Shown here piece by piece: positions 59,724 through 64,000 of a DNA stretch of 64,000 nt. Location of the stretch: NCBI GenBank assembly GCA_050943495.1, contig JBMNPH010000008.1, forward strand, positions 1 through 64,000, written 5' to 3'. Under the pieces are notes generated by a model. The model worked only from the letters and a program-made list of their open reading frames with translations, made no database searches and was not told the origin of the DNA. Source of the DNA: Merdivicinus sp050943495. GTDB taxonomy: Bacteria > Bacillota > Clostridia > Oscillospirales > Ruminococcaceae. The position numbers were made by a program, and so were the translations under genes. Numbering within the stretch: position 1 is the first letter of the stretch; each line of letters begins with the position of its first letter.

Positions 59724-60818
59724 ATGAAATTAGGTATGGTTGGTCTGCCGAATGTCGGCAAGAGCACCCTCTTCAATGCGCTGACCAATGCCGGCGCCGA
59801 ATCCGCGAACTACCCATTCTGTACCATTGAACCGAATGTGGGCGTTGTTTCCGTGCCGGATGAACGGCTCGACAAACTCGCGGAAATGTACCATCCCAAA
59901 AAGTTCACCCCTGCTGTGCTGGAATTCATGGACATTGCGGGCTTGGTGAAAGGGGCTTCCAAAGGAGAAGGCCTCGGCAATAAATTCCTCGCGGATATCC
60001 GGGAAGCAGATGCGATCGTACATGTCGTCCGCTGCTTTGAAGACACGGATGTCATCCATGTGGAAGGAACCATCGGCGCTGCACGCGATATCGAAACCAT
60101 CAATCTCGAACTGATTTTCGCGGACATGGAGATGCTCGAACGCCGTATCGCCAAAACGCAGAAAATGGTCCGCGCAGATAAGAAATATGCGGCAGAACTC
60201 GAGTGCCTGGAACGCCTGATGGCACATCTGGAAGAGGGAAAATCGGCTCGCAGCTTCGATTGTACCGATGATGAAAAAGAAATTCTGGCGGCTTCTCCCT
60301 TCCTTTCCAATAAGCCGGTCATCTATGCGGCAAATCTCTGCGAAGACGATTTCGTCAATGGTTATGAGAACAATCCGCATTTTCAGGCCGTTCAGAAAAT
60401 TGCAGAGGAAGAGCATGCTGCTGTCCTTCCGATCTGTGCGAAAATCGAAGAGGAAATTGCGGACATGTCGGATGAAGACAAAGCGATGTTCCTCTCGGAT
60501 CTGGGGCTGAAAGAAAGCGGCCTTAACCGTATTATTAAGGAAGGATACGCGCTGCTCGGATATATCTCCTTCCTGACCGCCGGAGAACCCGAAGTCCGTG
60601 CCTGGACGATCACGAAAGGAACCAAAGCGCCTCAGGCTGCCGGCAAGATTCACACCGACTTTGAGCGAGGCTTTATCCGTGCCGAAGTGGTTGCCTTTGA
60701 TGATTTGATGGCTTGCGGATCTATGGCTGCTGCCAAAGAAAAAGGTCTGGTCCGTTTGGAAGGAAAAGATTACGTCATGCAGGACGGCGATATCGTTCTC
60801 TTCCGTTTCAACGTATAA
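59724..60818 (+). CDS. ychF: Redox-regulated ATPase/GTPase YchF (OLA1)
   Basis: A 364-residue Obg-family NTPase: G1 GLPNVGKSTLFN, PFCTIEPNVG switch, G3 DIAGLVKGAS, G4 motif non-canonical (NLCED, ATP preference is known for the family), and C-terminal TGS domain (RAWTITKGTKAPQAAGKIH). It binds ribosomes and acts in stress responses. AAGGAGCG precedes ATG 59724. The short leader follows directly on the tandem repeats. Confidence 0.97.
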   Translation: MKLGMVGLPNVGKSTLFNALTNAGAESANYPFCTIEPNVGVVSVPDERLDKLAEMYHPKKFTPAVLEFMDIAGLVKGASKGEGLGNKFLADIREADAIVHVVRCFEDTDVIHVEGTIGAARDIETINLELIFADMEMLERRIAKTQKMVRADKKYAAELECLERLMAHLEEGKSARSFDCTDDEKEILAASPFLSNKPVIYAANLCEDDFVNGYENNPHFQAVQKIAEEEHAAVLPICAKIEEEIADMSDEDKAMFLSDLGLKESGLNRIIKEGYALLGYISFLTAGEPEVRAWTITKGTKAPQAAGKIHTDFERGFIRAEVVAFDDLMACGSMAAAKEKGLVRLEGKDYVMQDGDIVLFRFNV

Positions 60819-60824
60819 AATAAG

Positions 60825-60857
60825 AAAGCACAGGGCAAAACGCTCTGTGCTTTTTTG
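60825..60857. terminator. Bidirectional terminator after ychF
   Basis: AAAGCACAG / CTGTGCTTT stem with T-run on the plus strand and A/T-rich tail on the minus strand, between the convergent ychF and the DUF3048 gene. Confidence 0.85.
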
Positions 60858-60868
60858 TTTCCATTTGC

Positions 60869-61957
60869 TTATTTGATTTGCATACTTCCCACCATGGACT
60901 GGTCGATAATCGCGATAAAAGTCGGTCCGACATTTCCTTCAATGGGGGAACCGTCCTTTTTTGTAAAACTGAACTGATTCTGATAATTTCCTTTCTTCCA
61001 GCTGATTTCTTCATATCCGCCGCCGGTAAAAAACCATCCGCTGCCGCTGTTCAGCGCAACTTCCCGCAGATCTCCTCCATCGTAACTGGTAATACTGGTC
61101 GACAACACCACAACATTGGCAAATTGCAGCTGACGGTCTGTATTTTCGTCCACATGCGCTTCCCCGTTCCGCAGCTTTTCATACAGGCCGGTTTCCGCAT
61201 TCCATATAAACTCGCTGTTGGTATATCCGCTGAACTTGACATAGACTCCCCCGCTTTTTTGGGCGGGCTCAATTTTTTCCTGGGAAATAACAAAGGGCGC
61301 TGCTGCATCTCCCTCCAGGGAATATCCGCGCTTTTCCGCAACCGACCGGATTGCAGCACCATCAATAAAATAACTGTGCTCGACGCCACGGTTCTGGGCA
61401 CGCCAATTGTCTTTGGTGAAGGCAGTCGTTCCATAAATCAAGCCGTCAATATTGTCGATCCCCCGATTTTGAATCGCTGCTTTACCGGGTGTGCTGCCTC
61501 CAAAGTGAACGTATATCGCATCGTACGGCGCAACAAAGTCCGTATAATAATGCCGCGCACTCCGTACCGGTCCCACATCCGGAATGGAATCTAAATCTGC
61601 AAATACAGCCAGCATCCGGGTAATTCCCCCTTCTACTGCAACTTCATATAAAATATCTGCATCCGATAATCCCCGGTGCGGCAATGCCGCATTGATATTG
61701 TTAATCATGACCGCAACGGGACGTTTCCCTACCGCACTTTCCGGATAGCCTGCTTCTCCCGTAAGCGGATTGAGCGGACCTTCCGGAATTTCCGGCTGTG
61801 ATACCGCTTCCAAATCCGGCGGCGCATATGCACCAGAAACCTCGGCGTGAATTGTCGTATCCACCTGGGTACCCAAAGCTGCTTCTTGTCCGCATCCGCC
61901 CAATATTGCTGCCGCGGCTGATACCGCTATAACAGTCATCCACCAACTCTTTTTCAC
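60869..61957 (-). CDS. DUF3048 (YerB-like) lipoprotein
   Basis: A 362-residue protein with a lipoprotein signal peptide and lipobox LGGC (Cys22), so it is anchored outside the membrane. Two DUF3048 halves are visible: PVAVMINNINAALPHRGLSDADILYE...VGPVRSARHYY, and the C-terminal beta-rich domain ending IAIIDQSMVG. The family (B. subtilis YerB) has no firm function. It overlaps the upstream oxidoreductase by 4 bases, so they are co-translated. Confidence 0.9.
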   Translation of the reverse strand: MKKSWWMTVIAVSAAAAILGGCGQEAALGTQVDTTIHAEVSGAYAPPDLEAVSQPEIPEGPLNPLTGEAGYPESAVGKRPVAVMINNINAALPHRGLSDADILYEVAVEGGITRMLAVFADLDSIPDVGPVRSARHYYTDFVAPYDAIYVHFGGSTPGKAAIQNRGIDNIDGLIYGTTAFTKDNWRAQNRGVEHSYFIDGAAIRSVAEKRGYSLEGDAAAPFVISQEKIEPAQKSGGVYVKFSGYTNSEFIWNAETGLYEKLRNGEAHVDENTDRQLQFANVVVLSTSITSYDGGDLREVALNSGSGWFFTGGGYEEISWKKGNYQNQFSFTKKDGSPIEGNVGPTFIAIIDQSMVGSMQIK

Positions 61958-62943
61958 AGTGTCTCCTCCTCAAAATGGATACCGGACTGCATCCGAATCT
62001 TCTCCATCAATCGGCTGACATTCACTGCCAGCTGAGAACAGCAACGATATTCCTCTGCTGTTTCTTCCGGCTGGGTAATATACCGATAGAAATCACCTGC
62101 TTCTCCGCTCATCAGGACATTTTTTTCGATATCGCCCACTACTTCCTCAACGTTTCCGCTGCGGTCAAACAGGCGGATCCCTGTCAGCTTGGAAATGGAA
62201 TCAATTGCTAATGTTCCCTCATCCCCAATCACCTCACTGCCCAAACGGCTCTGCCCAGTCTTGGAACAGTTCAGCACAACCAGCTTGTCCGAATATTTCA
62301 GCACCGCTGCACAGCTTTCATCTGCGCCGCTCTCCAAAAATGAGGCTGATGACCATACTTCATCCGGCATTCCAAACCATGCGACCGCCGGATAAACACA
62401 ATACACGCCCAAATCCATCAAACTGCCGGTCGCCATTTTCGGATTGAAAATATTCGGCAGTTCCCCGCGCAGATAGGCCGGATATTTCGACGAAAGCTGG
62501 CTGAAATCAAACCGCACACTGGTAATCCGTCCCAATTTCGGCAGCAACTCCTCCACAATCTTCCGCTGCGGAAGGTGCATCATCATGATCGCTTCCAGAT
62601 AGATCAATCCCTTTTGAGCAGCCAATTTCTGAAGTACTTCACATTCTGCCGGAGTGACGGTGATTGGCTTTTCACAAATCACATGCTTCCCCGCCTCCAA
62701 AAGGCAGCGAGCCTGCTTGTAATGCAGCGCATTGGGACTGGCAATATAGACTGCCGGAATCTCGGATTCTGCTAACTCTTCCACACTGGTATATACCTTC
62801 GAAACTCCGTACTTTTCCCCGAAAGCCAATCCCTTTTCCCTGGTCCGGGAACAGATTGCTGCTAACTCACAATTTCCGGCAATCTCGCACCCCTCTATAT
62901 AAGAATCAACAATCCATCCGGTTCCAATCACCGCATACTGCAT
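61954..62943 (-). CDS. Gfo/Idh/MocA-family oxidoreductase
   Basis: A 329-residue NAD(P)-dependent dehydrogenase: N-terminal Rossmann fold (IGTGWIVDSYIEG), the EKP motif (HVICEKPITV) and the C-terminal alpha/beta domain with DLGVYCVYP. Family members oxidise sugars, inositols or diols; DLGVYCVYP resembles trans-dihydrodiol/xylose dehydrogenase types. ATG 62943 follows AAAGGGG. It overlaps the DUF3048 gene by 4 bases. Confidence 0.9.
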   Translation of the reverse strand: MQYAVIGTGWIVDSYIEGCEIAGNCELAAICSRTREKGLAFGEKYGVSKVYTSVEELAESEIPAVYIASPNALHYKQARCLLEAGKHVICEKPITVTPAECEVLQKLAAQKGLIYLEAIMMMHLPQRKIVEELLPKLGRITSVRFDFSQLSSKYPAYLRGELPNIFNPKMATGSLMDLGVYCVYPAVAWFGMPDEVWSSASFLESGADESCAAVLKYSDKLVVLNCSKTGQSRLGSEVIGDEGTLAIDSISKLTGIRLFDRSGNVEEVVGDIEKNVLMSGEAGDFYRYITQPEETAEEYRCCSQLAVNVSRLMEKIRMQSGIHFEEETL

Positions 62944-63033
62944 ATAAATCCCCTTTTCCAATCAATCATTGCCCTTATTATAGCAAACTTTTCTTGAAAA
63001 GACAAGAAATCTCTGTCATTTTTTGTCGGATTA

Positions 63034-63042
63034 TGCTATACT
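63034..63042 (+). promoter_or_regulatory. Extended -10 promoter before the small membrane ORF
   Basis: TGCTATACT gives an extended -10 (TATACT at 63037-63042), 44 bases before the ATG at 63086. The -35 region is weak. Confidence 0.5.
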
Positions 63043-63085
63043 GATTTTAGATAACGTAACTTTACCTGGGAAAGGAATCCTGCTC

Positions 63086-63379
63086 ATGAAAAATTGGGAT
63101 TGTCTCATACGAAAAAAGGCAGCTCGATCTGGTATTCTGGCATTTTTTCTGCTTCTGATTCCCATCCTTCTGCGCGTCGCATTAAAGCTTCAGACCGGTA
63201 TGACGCATTTTGCCGGTGCAACGGTGGGATACGCATCACGATCCGGCTCAAAAAGCCGTTTTCTCTTCTGTTCAACCGATTATCAGCCCGATTGGAACCT
63301 CCGCCAATCGAAACCACTCGCCCTGCGCGCCATTTGCTTTGGACTTGCCGGCCTGATTCGAGATGTTTTCTGTAAATAA
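63086..63379 (+). CDS. Small putative membrane protein
   Basis: A 97-residue frame with AAAGGA 9 bases before the ATG and its own -10 box upstream. It has one hydrophobic helix (about 17-34, ILAFFLLLIPILLRVALKL) after a basic start, then a basic, Ser/Arg-rich rest. It is not recognised. It may be a real small protein or a chance frame; the promoter and ribosome site favour the first. Confidence 0.4.
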   Translation: MKNWDCLIRKKAARSGILAFFLLLIPILLRVALKLQTGMTHFAGATVGYASRSGSKSRFLFCSTDYQPDWNLRQSKPLALRAICFGLAGLIRDVFCK

Positions 63380-63426
63380 ATTTTGCATATATTGCAAAAA
63401 ATGACGATTTTTTCGCAATATTCGCC

Positions 63427-63455
63427 TTGACCCTTTTTCCTTCATGGAGTATAAT
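63427..63455 (+). promoter_or_regulatory. Promoter of the second oxidoreductase
   Basis: TTGACC (63427-63432), 17-base spacer, TATAAT (63450-63455). Confidence 0.85.
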
Positions 63456-63507
63456 AATGTCAAGAATAGAAACCTGATAATTTCAGGGCGGACAGGAGAC
63501 GTTTTTT

Positions 63508-64000
63508 ATGAAATATGCCTTAATTGGATGCGGCAGAATTTCCCCGAACCACATTGGTTCTGCAATCGACCATAAGCTGGATATTCAGGCGGTTTGTGAT
63601 GTCAAAGAAGAAAAAGCAGCGGCTTTACTGGATCAATTTCATCTGGAAGGCGTTAAAATTTACACCGATTACCACAAAATGCTGGATGAAATTCAGCCCG
63701 ATCTGGTAGCTATTGCGACAGAAAGCGGATACCATCCTCAGATTGCGATCGATTGCATTCGTCACGGATGCAATATCATCGTGGAAAAACCTCTTGCCCT
63801 CTCTATGGAGGATGCTCGCCGTGTCATTGCTGCCCGTGATGAAATGGGTGTTGTGGCCTGCATTAACCAGCAGAATCGTTTCAATGCTCCCATTCAGCTT
63901 CTTCGTCACGATATCGATGAAGGCCGTCTCGGAAAACTTTTCCACGGCACTCTGCAGATGCACTGGGGACGCAATGAAAGTTACTACAATAAACCCTCCT
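63508..64000 (+). CDS. Gfo/Idh/MocA oxidoreductase, WbpB/WlbA-like (cut by window end)
   Basis: The first 164 residues only; the gene runs past the window. A Rossmann fold (MKYALIGCGRISPNH), EKPLALSMEDA and NQQNRFNAPIQLLR are visible, followed by GRLGKLFHGTLQMHWGR. The last stretch resembles UDP-N-acetyl-2-amino-2-deoxyglucuronate dehydrogenases (WbpB/WlbA), which serve surface polysaccharide synthesis. That substrate is inference. GACAGGAGAC lies 7 bases before the ATG. Confidence 0.85.
   Translation, partial: MKYALIGCGRISPNHIGSAIDHKLDIQAVCDVKEEKAAALLDQFHLEGVKIYTDYHKMLDEIQPDLVAIATESGYHPQIAIDCIRHGCNIIVEKPLALSMEDARRVIAARDEMGVVACINQQNRFNAPIQLLRHDIDEGRLGKLFHGTLQMHWGRNESYYNKPS

Overview
The window is a chromosomal segment of a low-to-mid GC Firmicute, most likely a Clostridia member of the Ruminococcaceae/Oscillospiraceae type. 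The signs are a perfect CIRCE operator before groES-groEL, an HPr with both His15 and Ser46, a sepF-ylmH-divIVA-ileS cluster, an endonuclease-type MutL, DUF1934 next to argS, a DUF6440 protein, and TTGACA-17-TATAAT promoters throughout. Almost everything is housekeeping. I see no insertion sequence, prophage, CRISPR array or defence island.

Layout. (1) 0-6 kb, + strand: stand-alone Hpt protein, birA, and a divergent type IIA topoisomerase pair (parE/parC-like). (2) 6.1-8 kb: two tRNA-Leu genes from a consensus promoter, then an opposite-strand GH29 alpha-L-fucosidase. (3) 8.3-15.8 kb, + strand: the SRP/ribosome-maturation operon ylxM-ffh-rpsP-khpA-[zinc-ribbon P-loop protein]-rimM-trmD, then ptsH (HPr) with a candidate cre site, uvrC, and an orphan corrinoid protein. 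(4) 16-44.8 kb, - strand: a long run read from high to low coordinates. It contains ilvE; lon-ysxC-lysA; two tRNA-Lys and an acetyltransferase; miaB-ylbF-mutS-DUF6440-membrane protein-mutL-miaA; hfq-HlyD-like-yggS-sepF-ylmH-divIVA-ileS-lspA-rluD-HAD-split transketolase; and greA-lysS. (5) 45-52 kb, + strand: CIRCE-groES-groEL, a GH38 alpha-mannosidase, and a Na/Pi symporter with PhoU domain behind a candidate Pho box. (6) 52-55 kb, - strand: a DacF-like protein with a degenerate active site, and ApbE. (7) 55-60.8 kb, + strand: ddl-murI-DUF1934-argS, three 113-bp tandem repeats, ychF. (8) 60.8-64 kb: a DUF3048 lipoprotein and an oxidoreductase on the - strand, then a small membrane ORF and a second oxidoreductase cut by the window edge.

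How the genes work together. The run covers RNA modification (trmD, miaA, miaB, rluD, rimM), mismatch and excision repair (mutS, mutL, uvrC), division and cell-wall synthesis (sepF, divIVA, ddl, murI, lspA), proteostasis (groESL, lon) and tRNA charging (lysS, ileS, argS). The two glycosidases lack signal peptides and would act on imported glycans, which fits a gut habitat (inference).

Most unusual items: a penicillin-binding-protein-like carboxypeptidase that has lost the SxxK lysine and the SxN asparagine (52493-53842); a structured 113-bp tandem repeat between argS and ychF whose third copy changes both hairpin arms to G-U pairs; a topoisomerase A subunit with Gly in place of the quinolone-anchoring Ser; an orphan corrinoid protein; and 11-bp-spaced direct repeats before the phosphate transporter. 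None amounts to a clear new multi-gene system. All calls come from reading the sequence; no database search was run.
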